Shown here: in pieces, positions 43,433 to 53,388 of the stretch
How positions within the stretch are numbered: the first letter of the stretch is position 1
Layout of the letters: each line of letters opens with the position of its first letter
Assembly: GCF_900091655.1 (NCBI RefSeq)
Contig: NZ_LT594621.1
Coordinates: 1,550,001 to 1,614,000, forward strand
Length of the DNA: 64,000 nucleotides
Direction of reading: 5' to 3'
Origin: Culturomica massiliensis
GTDB lineage: Bacteria; Bacteroidota; Bacteroidia; Bacteroidales; Marinifilaceae
Translations under genes and position numbers: made by a program
The notes under the pieces: model-generated
The model's input: only the letters and a program-made list of their open reading frames with translations
What the model was told of the DNA's origin: nothing
The model's database searches: none

Positions 43433-44722
43433 ATGAAAGATATTATAGAAGTAAATGTCAAATCGGAAATCGGGAAATTAAACGGTGTGATCATTCATAC
43501 GCCCGGTGAAGAAGTTGAGAACATGACTCCGGAAAATGCCGAAAGAGCGCTTTACAGCGATATTATCAATCTTTCGATTGCCCGGGATGAATACAAGCAA
43601 ATCAAAGGTGTTTTATCGAAACTGACCCGTACTTTCGAGGTAAAAGACCTTTTATGCAATATACTGAAAGATGAAAAAATCAAAGCGGAAGTACTGGAGC
43701 GCATCGAAAAAATAGAGCCTTTCATCGGAGAACAAGCCCCCAAAGGCAGCCTGAAAGAACAATTGATGGAAGAAAATGCAGAAAGCCTCTCCCGTCTGCT
43801 CATCGAAGGCGTGGAAATGGTAAAGGATAATCTGACCAAATATTTAAGCAAAGATTGGTTTGCATTACGTCCGATGCATAATTTACTCTTTACCCGGGAT
43901 GCTTCCATGAGTGTCAACAACGAGGTATTGATCGGCCGTATGGCCAACGCTATCCGGGACCGGGAATCGGTAATCATGCGTTCAATATTTGATTTCACCC
44001 CGGAATTTAAAACATCGACATTGACCATTCCTCCTATTCCCGGATCGGCAAATCGTATCCGGACTGTAGAAGGCGGCGACGTTTTGGTAGCCCGGGAAGA
44101 TATCCTGGTCATCGGCAACGGAGCCCGTACCAGTACACAGGCTATCGATCTGCTGATGTACGAATTCATCAAACGGAAGACCGAAAAAATACAGCACATC
44201 ATTGTACAGCAATTACCACATACGCCGGAATCCTTTATTCACCTGGATATGGTTTTCACCCTTCTGGATCGCGATAAATGTATGGTATTCGAACCCTTGA
44301 TTATGAATCCGGGAAATTACCAGACCGTACATATAAAAATACAAAACGGAAAGTTGTTGGGTATACGTACAGAGAAGAATCTTCTCAGTGCCTTGAAAAA
44401 ACTCGGTATGGACCTGGAACCTGTATTCTGCGGCGGTACCGACGAATGGAATCAGGAAAGAGAACAATGGCACAGCGGTGCTAATTTCTTCTGTGTCGGA
44501 CCGGGACAAGTCCTGGGATATGCCCGTAACAACTATACCATGGAAGCCATGAACACAGCCGGTTTCGAAATTATCAAGGCCAATGACGTAATCGACGGAC
44601 ACGTCGATCTCGGACACTATCCCAGATATGTCATTACCATCGACGGCTCGGAACTGCCGCGCGGCGGAGGCGGCGCACGTTGTATGACCATGCCGGTAAA
44701 CCGCACCGACATCGACTGGTAA
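43433..44722 (+). CDS. arcA: Arginine deiminase
   Basis: 429 residues. It hydrolyses arginine to citrulline and ammonia. Motifs of the guanidine-modifying fold: LLFTRDASMSVN, GGDVLV, the His-Asp pair in FIHLDMVF, CGGTDEWNQ, and the nucleophile Cys in GGGGARCMTMPVNR near the C-terminus. All active-site residues are visible. No carbamate kinase, ornithine carbamoyltransferase or antiporter gene is adjacent, so it is not in a classical arc operon. The first 19 codons of the longest frame overlap the promoter and are excluded. A hairpin terminator follows. Confidence 0.94.
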   Translation: MKDIIEVNVKSEIGKLNGVIIHTPGEEVENMTPENAERALYSDIINLSIARDEYKQIKGVLSKLTRTFEVKDLLCNILKDEKIKAEVLERIEKIEPFIGEQAPKGSLKEQLMEENAESLSRLLIEGVEMVKDNLTKYLSKDWFALRPMHNLLFTRDASMSVNNEVLIGRMANAIRDRESVIMRSIFDFTPEFKTSTLTIPPIPGSANRIRTVEGGDVLVAREDILVIGNGARTSTQAIDLLMYEFIKRKTEKIQHIIVQQLPHTPESFIHLDMVFTLLDRDKCMVFEPLIMNPGNYQTVHIKIQNGKLLGIRTEKNLLSALKKLGMDLEPVFCGGTDEWNQEREQWHSGANFFCVGPGQVLGYARNNYTMEAMNTAGFEIIKANDVIDGHVDLGHYPRYVITIDGSELPRGGGGARCMTMPVNRTDIDW

Positions 44723-44743
44723 AATATCCACAATACATCCCAG

Positions 44744-44780
44744 CGTGCCTTTCATTAAAAATACATGAAGGGCACGTTTT
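44744..44780 (+). terminator. Rho-independent terminator after arcA
   Basis: CGTGCCTTTCAT and ATGAAGGGCACG form a 12-base-pair stem (one G-U pair) with a nine-base loop, then TTTT. Confidence 0.85.
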
Positions 44781-44795
44781 CGTATGTAATTTCGT

Positions 44796-44803
44796 TATTT
44801 TTG
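44796..44803 (+). promoter_or_regulatory. -7 box directly abutting the menA start
   Basis: TATTTTTG, then CACA, then ATG at 44808. The four-base gap is the same as at ksgA, so this mRNA may also be leaderless. Confidence 0.6.
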
Positions 44804-44807
44804 CACA

Positions 44808-45707
44808 ATGAAAAAAATAAAATATTACATCAGCAGTTTCCGGCTAAGAACCTTACCGTTGTCAATCTCCGGTATTATTCTCGGTTCCCTTTTGGCAAAA
44901 TCGGACGGTTATTTCAATCCAACGGTATTCTGCCTGGCCATCCTGACAACACTGTGCCTCCAGATCCTGAGTAACCTGGCCAACGAACTGGGAGATATGC
45001 AAAAAGGTACGGACAATGCCAATCGTCTGGGACCTGTCAGGGCCTTACAATCCGGAATTCTCACCACCAAAGATTTTAAACGGTTGATTATTATCTTTAT
45101 TTTACTTGCAATACTAAGCGGAACCGTCCTTATTCTTACGGCTTTCCATTCATTACTCAGCTACAAAAGTATTCTTATGCTATTCATCGGCGGTGCAGCC
45201 GCCATAGCTGCCGTAAAATATACAATCGGTAAAAATCCGTATGGCTACCGGGGATTGGGGGATATATTCGTCTTTCTGTTTTTCGGATGGGTCAGCACAT
45301 TGGGAGCCTATTACCTGATGACCCATCAATTGAATCCGGATATATTACTTCCGGCTACCTCCATCGGGTTCCTGACGACAGGTGTTTTAAATATCAACAA
45401 CACCCGTGACATCGAAAATGATGCACAGTGCGGTAAACGAACGATACCGGTACTTATCGGAGAAAAAAAAGCCAAAACTTACCATATGATTCTCATCGCC
45501 GGCGGAATTCTGTGTATGGTCATTTACACCCTGACGACTTATACTCATTTACTAAACTGGGGGTATCTTATTGTCGTCCCGCTCTTCATCATCCACCTGC
45601 TAAAAATGCATCGTTACTCCGGTAAGCAACTCGATCCTCAACTCAAATTTCTTTCGGTAAGTACCTTACTGTGGGCCCTGGCAACCGGTTTTACTTCGCT
45701 TTACTGA
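44808..45707 (+). CDS. menA: 1,4-dihydroxy-2-naphthoate polyprenyltransferase
   Basis: 299 residues with eight to nine membrane segments. The two UbiA-family Asp motifs are LANELGDMQKGTDNANRLGP (first) and NINNTRDIENDAQCGKRTIP (second), and YRGLGDIFVFLFFG is the MenA-specific loop. It attaches the isoprenoid tail to dihydroxynaphthoate in menaquinone synthesis at the inner membrane. No other men gene is adjacent. Convergent with priA. Confidence 0.93.
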   Translation: MKKIKYYISSFRLRTLPLSISGIILGSLLAKSDGYFNPTVFCLAILTTLCLQILSNLANELGDMQKGTDNANRLGPVRALQSGILTTKDFKRLIIIFILLAILSGTVLILTAFHSLLSYKSILMLFIGGAAAIAAVKYTIGKNPYGYRGLGDIFVFLFFGWVSTLGAYYLMTHQLNPDILLPATSIGFLTTGVLNINNTRDIENDAQCGKRTIPVLIGEKKAKTYHMILIAGGILCMVIYTLTTYTHLLNWGYLIVVPLFIIHLLKMHRYSGKQLDPQLKFLSVSTLLWALATGFTSLY

Positions 45708-45724
45708 CCCAGAAAACTGAAGCA

Positions 45725-48160
45725 TCAATTCTGAGGGTCGACATCACAGTACACCCGGAGCCCGGTAAATCCTTTGTCCGACTGCAAAGCCGATAATTCT
45801 TCCTTAAGAAAAGATTTTATTCTGGAAAGAGAGACCTTATATTCGATTTTAATCAATAATTGTACCCGGTGCATTTCACCGATCTTACTAACTTCCGGCA
45901 CGGCAGGCCCCCATACACGACGCCCCAGCTCCACCCGTAGACGGCCCACCAGTAGATTCACCGCATTTCTCACCACCACCACCTCCTTATGTCTCAACTC
46001 CACCTGAATCAACCGGCAAAAAGGAGGATAAACAAACTGTTCCCGTTCGGCGGCAATCTCCGTATAAAATACATCGTAATCACCGTTCATCACCATTCGG
46101 TACACCCGGTTATCGGGATCGGCAGTCTGAACAATGACTTTTCCCTGCTCCCCTTTTCTTCCGCTACGTCCCCCCACTTGCATCAACATACAATACGCCC
46201 TTTCCTCTGAACGGAAATCCGGGAAATTAACCATACTGTCCGCATCGATGACACCCACCAATTTAACATTAGCAAAATCCAATCCCTTAGAAACCATTTG
46301 AGTTCCGACAAGTATATTCGTCTTACCCTCCTCAAAATCATGAATAACCCGGTGATACTTTGCTTTACTGCTCATGACTTCCAAATCCATACGGGCAATT
46401 CTGGCATCCGGAAACAGTGCAGCCACTTCTTCCTCCACCCGCTCCGTACCGGGCGTCTTTTGACGGTAATGGCCTTTTCCGCATTCCGTACAAAGTGATA
46501 CGTTCCTCTTTATACTTCCGCAATACCGGCAACTTAACAAGTCGCGTTGTTTATAATAAGTCATACTGACATCACAATGACTGCATTTCAATATAGAACC
46601 ACAACAATCACATTGCAAATATGTCGAATACCCCCGACGATTCTGAAAAAGGATAATCTGATTTCCTTCATTCAACGTCCGTTGCATTTCCTGAATCAAA
46701 ACCGGTGAAAATACTCCTTTCATCAGTTTTTTACGACGATACTCTGCCAGATCGGCCAACAAAAGTTCCGGCATCCGGATATCCCCGTACCGGGAAGTCA
46801 ATTGTACATAGCCGTATTTACCGGTTTTCGTATTATAATAACTTTCAAAAGAAGGTGTCGCCGATCCCAGCAACACTTTCGCTCCACACAAATTGGCCAG
46901 CATAATGGCTGCATCCCGTCCGTGATAGCGTGGAGCCGGTTCTTTTTGCTTATAGGAAGGATCATGTTCTTCGTCCACAATCACCAGTCCCAATTTCTGA
47001 AAAGGTAAAAACAACGAAGACCGAACCCCTAAAATCACCGGATAAGGTTTCGGACCGGATTGCTTTTTCCACAATTCAGCCCTTATATTATCCGGCATTC
47101 CGGAATGATAAATTCCGATAGTATCCCCGAAAACCCGTCTTAAACGTCGTATAATCTGAACCGTCAAAGCTATTTCCGGTAACATGTACAACACCTGCTT
47201 ACCCCGGGATATATATTCCCGGATCAGATGAATATATACCTCTGTTTTTCCGGACGAAGTAACCCCCCGTAATAAAACACAATCTTTGGACGTAAAATAA
47301 TCTCTGATCTGCTTTATAGCGGACTCCTGTTGCAATGAAAGCGGATTTGCCTGCTGTTCCCCGGCTTTATCTTCCCCCAAACGACTCACTTTTCGCTCTT
47401 CGATTTTCAGGATATTCTTTTCACAAAGTGATTTCAGAATTGCAGCAGAACCACCCGACTGCTTCAAAAAATGCTGTTTTTCCATTTGTTCTTTCCCTGC
47501 TTCTATCCACCGGCACAACATTTTATACTGCCCCGAAGCCCGCCTCAAAGCATCGAGAATACCGGAAAGTTCCTCTTCCGCATAAGGACGCGCCCAAAGT
47601 ATCCATTTTTCGGTCTTTTCCCGGAAAATTTCGTCTATTGTTTCTTTGATTTGTATATATCCTTTATCCAGCATGGATTTGACAAGCCCCATCCCGTTTT
47701 TGATACCGAGATATTTCTCTATTTCCCGCATAGCGACATATTGCCCCGGTCGTAAAAAACGCAACAATGCCTGTCCATTATCAGTCAGATCATCGAAATC
47801 AATCTCCGTATCCCCCAATGTAACCGCCGTAAAACTTTCCAAACGGAACACAACCGGTAAAGCAGCCCGAAGCACCTCTCCCGGATAAGCCATATAATAT
47901 TCGGCCATCCAAAATAAAAATTGTAAATGCACCCCGGACAATTGCAGACGATCATCCGTTACAGCCTCTATATTTTTAACCTTATAGCCGACCGGTTGTT
48001 TCTCATGAATCCGCCATACGACACCCGTATATTTTTTATTTCCGGCAAAAGATACAATGACAAGTTTGCCTTCCCCCACTTTTTCCTCCAAAGCAACAGG
48101 TACAGCATAGGTAAAAACCCCTTCTACAGCCAATGGTATAATTATATCTGCAAATTTCAC
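45725..48160 (-). CDS. priA: Primosomal protein N' (replication restart helicase PriA)
   Basis: 811 residues. N-terminal 3'-end-binding and winged-helix parts (1-220), then the helicase: Walker A GVTSSGKTEVY, Walker B VDEEHD, LGSATPSFES, and the zinc-binding insertion with CDCCGSILKCSHCDVS, SCRYCGS and CTECG; motifs V/VI GTQMVSKGLDF and GGRSGRKGEQG. It reloads the replisome at stalled forks. All eight zinc cysteines are present and the length is close to other Bacteroidetes PriA. A TAATTTTG promoter lies 20 bases upstream. Confidence 0.96.
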   Translation of the reverse strand: MKFADIIIPLAVEGVFTYAVPVALEEKVGEGKLVIVSFAGNKKYTGVVWRIHEKQPVGYKVKNIEAVTDDRLQLSGVHLQFLFWMAEYYMAYPGEVLRAALPVVFRLESFTAVTLGDTEIDFDDLTDNGQALLRFLRPGQYVAMREIEKYLGIKNGMGLVKSMLDKGYIQIKETIDEIFREKTEKWILWARPYAEEELSGILDALRRASGQYKMLCRWIEAGKEQMEKQHFLKQSGGSAAILKSLCEKNILKIEERKVSRLGEDKAGEQQANPLSLQQESAIKQIRDYFTSKDCVLLRGVTSSGKTEVYIHLIREYISRGKQVLYMLPEIALTVQIIRRLRRVFGDTIGIYHSGMPDNIRAELWKKQSGPKPYPVILGVRSSLFLPFQKLGLVIVDEEHDPSYKQKEPAPRYHGRDAAIMLANLCGAKVLLGSATPSFESYYNTKTGKYGYVQLTSRYGDIRMPELLLADLAEYRRKKLMKGVFSPVLIQEMQRTLNEGNQIILFQNRRGYSTYLQCDCCGSILKCSHCDVSMTYYKQRDLLSCRYCGSIKRNVSLCTECGKGHYRQKTPGTERVEEEVAALFPDARIARMDLEVMSSKAKYHRVIHDFEEGKTNILVGTQMVSKGLDFANVKLVGVIDADSMVNFPDFRSEERAYCMLMQVGGRSGRKGEQGKVIVQTADPDNRVYRMVMNGDYDVFYTEIAAEREQFVYPPFCRLIQVELRHKEVVVVRNAVNLLVGRLRVELGRRVWGPAVPEVSKIGEMHRVQLLIKIEYKVSLSRIKSFLKEELSALQSDKGFTGLRVYCDVDPQN

Positions 48161-48180
48161 CGTTATTCTCTTTTCCTGCT

Positions 48181-48188
48181 CAAAATTA
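48181..48188 (-). promoter_or_regulatory. -7 box for priA
   Basis: TAATTTTG on the minus strand, 20 bases before the start codon. Confidence 0.55.
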
Positions 48189-48386
48189 CGCCTTTTTCAG
48201 ACATCTGAAAAAATAAGAACCGCTTTTTTCTGACAACAGAAAAGAAGAAAAATAACCGTTTTCATAATAATAAAAAATCCTGAAATCATCTTCACACTAA
48301 AATAATTCTTTCATTTCTCCATATTTTATTTATTTTTACAACACAAACAGTTTCAAGTTATTAATTACCAAATTAAAATTCATCGT

Positions 48387-49223
48387 ATGAAAACCATTAT
48401 TTCCTGTTTACTTTTACTATCCTGGACATGTTTTTGCCCGGAATTATCTGCCCAACAACAAAACGGTATGATACGTGAAGACGGAGCCTATTATATTGCC
48501 GACCAGATGCCGGAATATCCGGGAGGAATTGAGGCCATGCTCAAATATATAGAAAGCAACATCCAATATCCCCGGGAAGCATTGACACAAAAAGTCCAAA
48601 GTCGGGTATACGTACAATTCGTCGTCAATAAAAACGGAAAAGTCAGTCAGGCTGAAATCAGCCGGGGTTCTCATCCTCTATTAGACAAGGAAGCCATTCG
48701 GGTTGTCTCCAACATGCCGAAATGGATTCCGGGAAAAAATAAAGGGAAAAAAGTACCGGTCATATACACGCTTCCGATTACTTTCAAAATAACACCTTCT
48801 ATGTCATCTATTTCCGATATTAAAATCAGCAACGATACCGGAACAACATTACAAGGTATATGGCAAATATGCAAACTCAATAACACATCCGATAACGAAA
48901 AATACAGTATTACAGCCGGACCTTATATGAAAATCCTTTCAACGGACAATCGTTTCACAAATCTGGCCCTGAATACATCCGGTCATGTATCTGTCATCAC
49001 CTCAAACGGTACCTATACCCAAACATCAGACAGTACCTATGTAGAAAGCGTTTCAGAATCAATTATGAACCCTAAATTATCCGGAAAAGATATTACAATT
49101 CACTTTAAATTCCTCAATGCCAATCTGTTGATGATCAGTTTTCAATCGGTTGATCCTCTTTTGCAGGGAAAAGAATACTGGACACGGGTTTTTCTGCCAC
49201 AGCCTGCCAATCAACACAACTAA
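48387..49223 (+). CDS. Periplasmic TonB C-terminal-domain protein with lipocalin-like DUF4488-type tail
   Basis: 278 residues. A signal peptide (about 1-22) replaces the usual TonB membrane anchor and proline-rich spacer. Residues about 35-135 are a TonB C-terminal domain (MPEYPGGIEAMLKYIESNIQYPREA, YVQFVVNKNGKVSQAEISRGSHPLLDKEA, MPKWIPGKNKGKKV). Residues about 150-270 look like the DUF4488 lipocalin-like fold (LQGIWQICKL, YMKILSTDNRFTNL). Such free TonB-C proteins are common in Bacteroidetes and need not energise receptors. No function can be assigned. Confidence 0.75.
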   Translation: MKTIISCLLLLSWTCFCPELSAQQQNGMIREDGAYYIADQMPEYPGGIEAMLKYIESNIQYPREALTQKVQSRVYVQFVVNKNGKVSQAEISRGSHPLLDKEAIRVVSNMPKWIPGKNKGKKVPVIYTLPITFKITPSMSSISDIKISNDTGTTLQGIWQICKLNNTSDNEKYSITAGPYMKILSTDNRFTNLALNTSGHVSVITSNGTYTQTSDSTYVESVSESIMNPKLSGKDITIHFKFLNANLLMISFQSVDPLLQGKEYWTRVFLPQPANQHN

Positions 49224-49306
49224 ATTTCAATACACTCAACCCAATCCGAATGATGAAAAAGGAGTATAAATCGGAAATGAATGTATAATTGAAGCAGCAT
49301 AAAACA

Positions 49307-49339
49307 ATAAAGCCGGGACTGAAACATTCCCGGCTTTAT
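49307..49339. terminator. Bidirectional terminator between TonB-C gene and pfkA
   Basis: ATAAAGCCGGGA (49307-49318) pairs with TCCCGGCTTTAT (49328-49339), 12 base pairs with a nine-base loop, between convergent genes. Confidence 0.85.
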
Positions 49340-49357
49340 CAATATTACAATGTATTT

Positions 49358-50341
49358 TTATCGGTTCGATAAAACCCTCACCAGATTCAATAATTCCGGA
49401 TTTAACCCTTTGGAATTTTTAATCGTCTTATTGAAAGGCACATGAACAATTTCTTTATTCATGATACCGACCATAATACTCTTCTGATCATCCATAAGAG
49501 CATCTACCGCAGCAACCCCCAATTGGCTGGCCAATACACGGTCAAAAGCCGAAGGCGATCCGCCGCGTTGCATATGTCCGAGTACAGACACCCGGATATC
49601 ATATTCCGGATGAGCTTTGGAAACCTTATCCGCTACACTGTAGGCACCCCCTTCTTTTTCTCCTTCCGCTACGATAACAATACCGCTGGATTTCGTCGGA
49701 TCGTAGTCTTTGGCAAGGAAGGATTCAAGGTCTGCAATATCAGTATCTATCTCCGGCACCAATACGGCTTCTGCTCCCGTAGCGATAGCCGTCCGCAAAG
49801 CAATAAAACCGGCATCACGTCCCATTACCTCCACAAAAAACAAACGGTTGTGTGCACTGGCGGTATCCTTAATTTTGTCCACAGCTTCTACAGCCGTATT
49901 AACAGCCGTATCATACCCGATCGTCGAATCGGTTCCGTATAAGTCATTATCGATCGTACCCGGAATACCGACTACCGGAATATCGTGCTCCTGAATCAAT
50001 AAACGGGCTCCGGTAAACGAACCGTCACCACCGATAACCACCAAAGCATCGATCTTGTGTTCTGCCAACACCGCTGCAGCCTTTGTTCTTCCTTCCGGCG
50101 TACGGAATTCAGTACTACGGGCAGACTTCAAAATCGTTCCCCCCCGCTGGATAATATTGCTTACGTCATAGGATTTCATCCGTTTGATATCCCCATTGAT
50201 CAACCCCTGATATCCCCCATATATACCGTAAGCTTCACAACCATAGTATATGGCAGATCTCACCACTGCACGAATAGCAGCATTCATCCCCGGTGCATCC
50301 CCACCCGATGTAAGAACTCCGATTCTTTTAATTTTTCCCAT
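49358..50341 (-). CDS. pfkA: ATP-dependent 6-phosphofructokinase
   Basis: 327 residues, standard bacterial PfkA. It phosphorylates fructose 6-phosphate in glycolysis. Motifs: [17 protein letters not shown] (ATP site), [11 protein letters not shown], the catalytic [21 protein letters not shown] (substrate) and [13 protein letters not shown]. The Gly after GGDG supports use of ATP rather than pyrophosphate. It is last in a run cmk, ispH, pfkA with short gaps (21 and 51 bases), probably one operon. Confidence 0.95.
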   Translation of the reverse strand: MGKIKRIGVLTSGGDAPGMNAAIRAVVRSAIYYGCEAYGIYGGYQGLINGDIKRMKSYDVSNIIQRGGTILKSARSTEFRTPEGRTKAAAVLAEHKIDALVVIGGDGSFTGARLLIQEHDIPVVGIPGTIDNDLYGTDSTIGYDTAVNTAVEAVDKIKDTASAHNRLFFVEVMGRDAGFIALRTAIATGAEAVLVPEIDTDIADLESFLAKDYDPTKSSGIVIVAEGEKEGGAYSVADKVSKAHPEYDIRVSVLGHMQRGGSPSAFDRVLASQLGVAAVDALMDDQKSIMVGIMNKEIVHVPFNKTIKNSKGLNPELLNLVRVLSNR

Positions 50342-50392
50342 AATAGATATAAAATTTTACTTTCTATGTTAACTCTATCTTGAAGAATATTT

Positions 50393-51250
50393 TTATTCTT
50401 GCTTTTTTATCACATTTTGAATCTCTTCCATTACCCACAATGGCGTCGATGTCGCCCCACTGATCCCAACGCTTTCTGCCCCCAAGAACATCTCTTTTTT
50501 CAAATCCCGCACATCCTGCACAAAATATGTCCTTTCATTAACCTCTTTACACACAGCAAATAATTGCCTGCCGTTAGAGCTTTTTTTTCCGCTCACAAAA
50601 ATAATAACATCATGCATTTTTGCAAAATTTATCAACTGCGGAATTCGGTTCGCCACCTTTCGGCAAATCGTATCATAAACAACCACCTCATCCTGTCCCT
50701 TCTCCTGTATAATTCCGGCTATATTCCGGAACCCGTCCAGACTCTTCGTCGTCTGGGAAAACAACACCACCGGCTTACTGAAATCAACCTGTACCAGATC
50801 TGCTTCCGTCTCCACAACAATCGCCTCCCCGTTTGTCTGTCCTACCAATCCGCTCACCTCCGCATGTCCCCGCTTACCGTAAATCACCACCTGTCCGCCT
50901 GCAGGTTTTATCTTTTCATAAGCTTCACGGATACGTTTCTGCAAATTCAATACGACCGGACAGGAAGCGTCGATCACTTCAACCCCATTGGCCAAGGCCC
51001 GTTGGTAAGAAGAAGGCGGTTCTCCATGCGCCCGGAACAATACCCTGCAATTTTTCAACCCTGCAAATTCCTCGTGTCCGATCGTCTTCAAGCCTTTCTT
51101 CTCCAGTCTCTCCATTTCCAGGTTATTATGCACAATATCCCCGATACAGTAAAGAGTTCCTTTTTTCAGTTCGTCCTCTGCTTTACAGATCGCATTTACG
51201 ACACCTGTACAAAAACCCGAATTTTCATCTATCTCAACCCGCATATCCAT
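50393..51250 (-). CDS. ispH: 4-hydroxy-3-methylbut-2-enyl diphosphate reductase
   Basis: 285 residues. It makes IPP and DMAPP in the last step of the MEP isoprenoid pathway. The three [4Fe-4S] cysteines are in SGFCTGV (near 14), DASCPVV (near 98) and DTICRKV (near 197); HGEPPSS and GHAEV hold substrate-binding residues and SGATSTP is the C-terminal substrate loop. It starts 21 bases after cmk. Start at 51250 or six bases later (second Met) cannot be separated. Confidence 0.95.
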   Translation of the reverse strand: MDMRVEIDENSGFCTGVVNAICKAEDELKKGTLYCIGDIVHNNLEMERLEKKGLKTIGHEEFAGLKNCRVLFRAHGEPPSSYQRALANGVEVIDASCPVVLNLQKRIREAYEKIKPAGGQVVIYGKRGHAEVSGLVGQTNGEAIVVETEADLVQVDFSKPVVLFSQTTKSLDGFRNIAGIIQEKGQDEVVVYDTICRKVANRIPQLINFAKMHDVIIFVSGKKSSNGRQLFAVCKEVNERTYFVQDVRDLKKEMFLGAESVGISGATSTPLWVMEEIQNVIKKQE

Positions 51251-51271
51251 AATCCGAAAAAATACAACGGA

Positions 51272-51967
51272 TCAACATTTCTTTTTTTCGATAACAGCCA
51301 TCATAACCTGAACTTCCTCTTCTATCGTCATATTGCTGTTATCAATTAAAACAGCATCTTCTGTTCTCTTCAAAGGGCTCTCTTCCCGGTGTTCATCGAT
51401 ATAATCCCGCTTTCTCACATTTTCCTCCACCTCGGCATAATCAACCGCCTCTCCCTTTGCCGTCAATTCCTTATATCTACGCATTGCTCTCACCTGAGGT
51501 GAAGCCGTCATAAAGAATTTAACATCTGCATTCGGAAACACCACACTCCCGATATCCCTGCCGTCCATGACAATGCCTCCGGTCTTCCCCATTTCCCGTT
51601 GCTGCTCCACCAGATAAGTCCTTACAAAACCTATTCTGGCAACCAAACTCACATTTCCGGACACTTCCATCCCCCTGATTCTCTCCTCTACATTTTCTCC
51701 GTTCAAATAAATTTCATTCCGGGCATGTCCCTCATTATATCTGAAATCAATAACCAGATTTTTCAGGCAAATACGCAGCTTTTCTTCATCCACATATTCA
51801 CCGTTGATCAATCCGTTGCGCATAGCGGCCAATGTAACCGCCCGGTACATGGCACCGGTGTCGATATATACATACCCGAGACGGGTGGCCAATAATTTTG
51901 CTACAGTGCTTTTTCCCGTGGACGAATGTCCATCTACCGCGATAATCAATGCTTTACATTTTTCCAT
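51272..51967 (-). CDS. cmk: Cytidylate kinase
   Basis: 231 residues. P-loop VDGHSSTGKSTVAK, the CMP-binding segment YIDTGAMYRAVTLAA, GIVMDGRDIGSVVFPNA, and the lid region RRYKELTAKGE. It phosphorylates CMP and dCMP. First gene of the cmk, ispH, pfkA run; a TACCTTTG -7 box ends eight bases before the start codon, so the leader is very short. Confidence 0.95.
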   Translation of the reverse strand: MEKCKALIIAVDGHSSTGKSTVAKLLATRLGYVYIDTGAMYRAVTLAAMRNGLINGEYVDEEKLRICLKNLVIDFRYNEGHARNEIYLNGENVEERIRGMEVSGNVSLVARIGFVRTYLVEQQREMGKTGGIVMDGRDIGSVVFPNADVKFFMTASPQVRAMRRYKELTAKGEAVDYAEVEENVRKRDYIDEHREESPLKRTEDAVLIDNSNMTIEEEVQVMMAVIEKKKC

Positions 51968-51975
51968 AATCTTCG

Positions 51976-51983
51976 CAAAGGTA
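51976..51983 (-). promoter_or_regulatory. -7 box for the cmk-ispH-pfkA operon
   Basis: TACCTTTG on the minus strand, ending eight bases before the ATG. Confidence 0.65.
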
Positions 51984-52184
51984 CAATATTTTTAAAAAAG
52001 TTATATGATAGATTTCCGGAATACAATTAAAATCTATGCAAACGTTACTGAACGTACACAAAATACGGATTCACAATCCAAATCGAAGAACAAGCCTCAA
52101 CCGATCGTAAACCCCAAATAAAAGACCGACATGATTTTTCCCGAAAATTCAGGATCAAAAATCCGGATCATTTACAATTCCGGA

Positions 52185-52724
52185 CTATTCCCGGCTATTG
52201 GCGATTGCGTCATACAAACGTTGTAATACCGGAGCAGAAAATGAAGTCTCTACAGCTCCCCTGTCATCGGCTGTCAAATGCAGACGCTCCTGTAATTTCA
52301 CCAATGCCGCCTGCAATATTTCTTCATGATCGAACGCCAAAGGCGGCAACTCGTCAACACGACACCATTTACACCGGGAAGCATCATCTCCGGCCTCAGG
52401 TACATAATCCTGCATTTTTACCAAAGTATAAAAAGCCACGGTAATAATACGTCCCCGCGGATCTCTGTCTACTGCCGAAAAGACTTTTACCTGTTCGGTA
52501 AAAGCCGGTATAATACCGGTTTCCTCCCGTAATTCCCGCAATACTCCTTCCTCCACCGTCTCGTTCATTTCCAGAAAACCACCGGGAAATGCCCACGCAT
52601 ACTGAAAAGGTTCATTTGCCCGCCGGATCAGTAAAACACTCAAATCCGCTCCATCGAAACCGAAAACAACACAATCCGTTGTCAAAGCAGGACGCGGATA
52701 TTTGTAACAATACTGCTTTTCCAT
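52185..52724 (-). CDS. Nudix hydrolase (NrtR/ADP-ribose-type)
   Basis: 179 residues. The Nudix box GGFLEMNETVEEGVLREL-REETG is complete (GX5EX7REUXEEXGU), so the metal-binding and catalytic residues are present. The N-terminus (RPALTTDCVVFGFDGADLSVLLIRR) and PFQYAWAFPGG resemble ADP-ribose pyrophosphatases and the Nudix half of NrtR-like proteins; no C-terminal winged helix is evident. It starts 19 bases after a macro-domain gene, which also acts on ADP-ribose compounds, making ADP-ribose a likely substrate. Confidence 0.88.
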   Translation of the reverse strand: MEKQYCYKYPRPALTTDCVVFGFDGADLSVLLIRRANEPFQYAWAFPGGFLEMNETVEEGVLRELREETGIIPAFTEQVKVFSAVDRDPRGRIITVAFYTLVKMQDYVPEAGDDASRCKWCRVDELPPLAFDHEEILQAALVKLQERLHLTADDRGAVETSFSAPVLQRLYDAIANSRE

Positions 52725-52743
52725 AATCCCTATATTTTTAGAT

Positions 52744-53265
52744 TTAGCTTTCTAACCCCATTTTCTTTACGAGCTGCCGATACAACCGGTAATCCTCCTC
52801 TTCAAAACAAACGGCCGTTATTTTTTCAAAATCCGTATGATGTACCAAAAAATCACCTATTTCCCGTAGTGCAATACCGGCTGCTTTACCTTTCGGAAAA
52901 CGATATACCCCCGTACTGATACAAGGAAATGCCAGGGTTTTCAAATGATGAGCCACAGCCAATCGCAAACTGTTGCGATAACAAGAGGCAAGTAACTCAG
53001 GCTCTCCCTGTTTACCGTCCCGATATACCGGGCCTACCGTGTGAATGACGTAACGAGCCGGCAAGCAATATCCTCCGGTAATTTTTGCTTCTCCGGTCGG
53101 GCATCCCTGTAATTTCCGGCATTCTTCCAAAAGCCCGGGACCGGCTGCCCGATGTATCGCCCCATCAACTCCGCCACCGCCCAATAAAGTCGTATTCGCA
53201 GCATTGACAATCGCATCTACTTGCAATTTCGTAATATCTCCCAGGATAATTTCTATACGTTTCAT
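52744..53265 (-). CDS. Macro-domain protein (O-acetyl-ADP-ribose deacetylase type)
   Basis: 173 residues. [21 protein letters not shown] is the YmdB/MacroD signature (split here at the catalytic Asn and the Gly-rich loop), with [18 protein letters not shown] and [12 protein letters not shown]. It removes acetyl or ADP-ribose groups. The reading frame is open to 53316, but the TATCTTTG box at 53295-53302 rules the longer start out. Operon with the Nudix gene, which points to ADP-ribose metabolite clean-up. Confidence 0.93.
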   Translation of the reverse strand: MKRIEIILGDITKLQVDAIVNAANTTLLGGGGVDGAIHRAAGPGLLEECRKLQGCPTGEAKITGGYCLPARYVIHTVGPVYRDGKQGEPELLASCYRNSLRLAVAHHLKTLAFPCISTGVYRFPKGKAAGIALREIGDFLVHHTDFEKITAVCFEEEDYRLYRQLVKKMGLES

Positions 53266-53294
53266 ATAAAAATCAACTGTTTTTTCAATATTAA

Positions 53295-53302
53295 CAAAGA
53301 TA
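53295..53302 (-). promoter_or_regulatory. -7 box for the macro-domain/Nudix operon
   Basis: TATCTTTG on the minus strand, 29 bases before the chosen start. Confidence 0.6.
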
Positions 53303-53333
53303 AGAATGTTATCCATAAATAAGACAGAAAAAA

Positions 53334-53367
53334 TAAAAAAACCTGTGGTCTTTTACGACCACAGGCT
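53334..53367 (-). terminator. Rho-independent terminator after the fimbrial-like lipoprotein gene
   Basis: CCTGTGGTC and GACCACAGG form a nine-base-pair stem with a six-base loop, followed on the minus strand by a run of seven T. Confidence 0.93.
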
Positions 53368-53388
53368 CTGATCACACCACAATAAAAA

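Noticed and set aside
44213..44755. 180-codon minus-strand frame opposite arginine deiminase
   Set aside because: A shadow of a conserved coding sequence, with no supporting signals.
50564..51349. 261-codon plus-strand frame opposite ispH and cmk
   Set aside because: It spans two well-conserved genes on the other strand and has no promoter or recognisable motifs.
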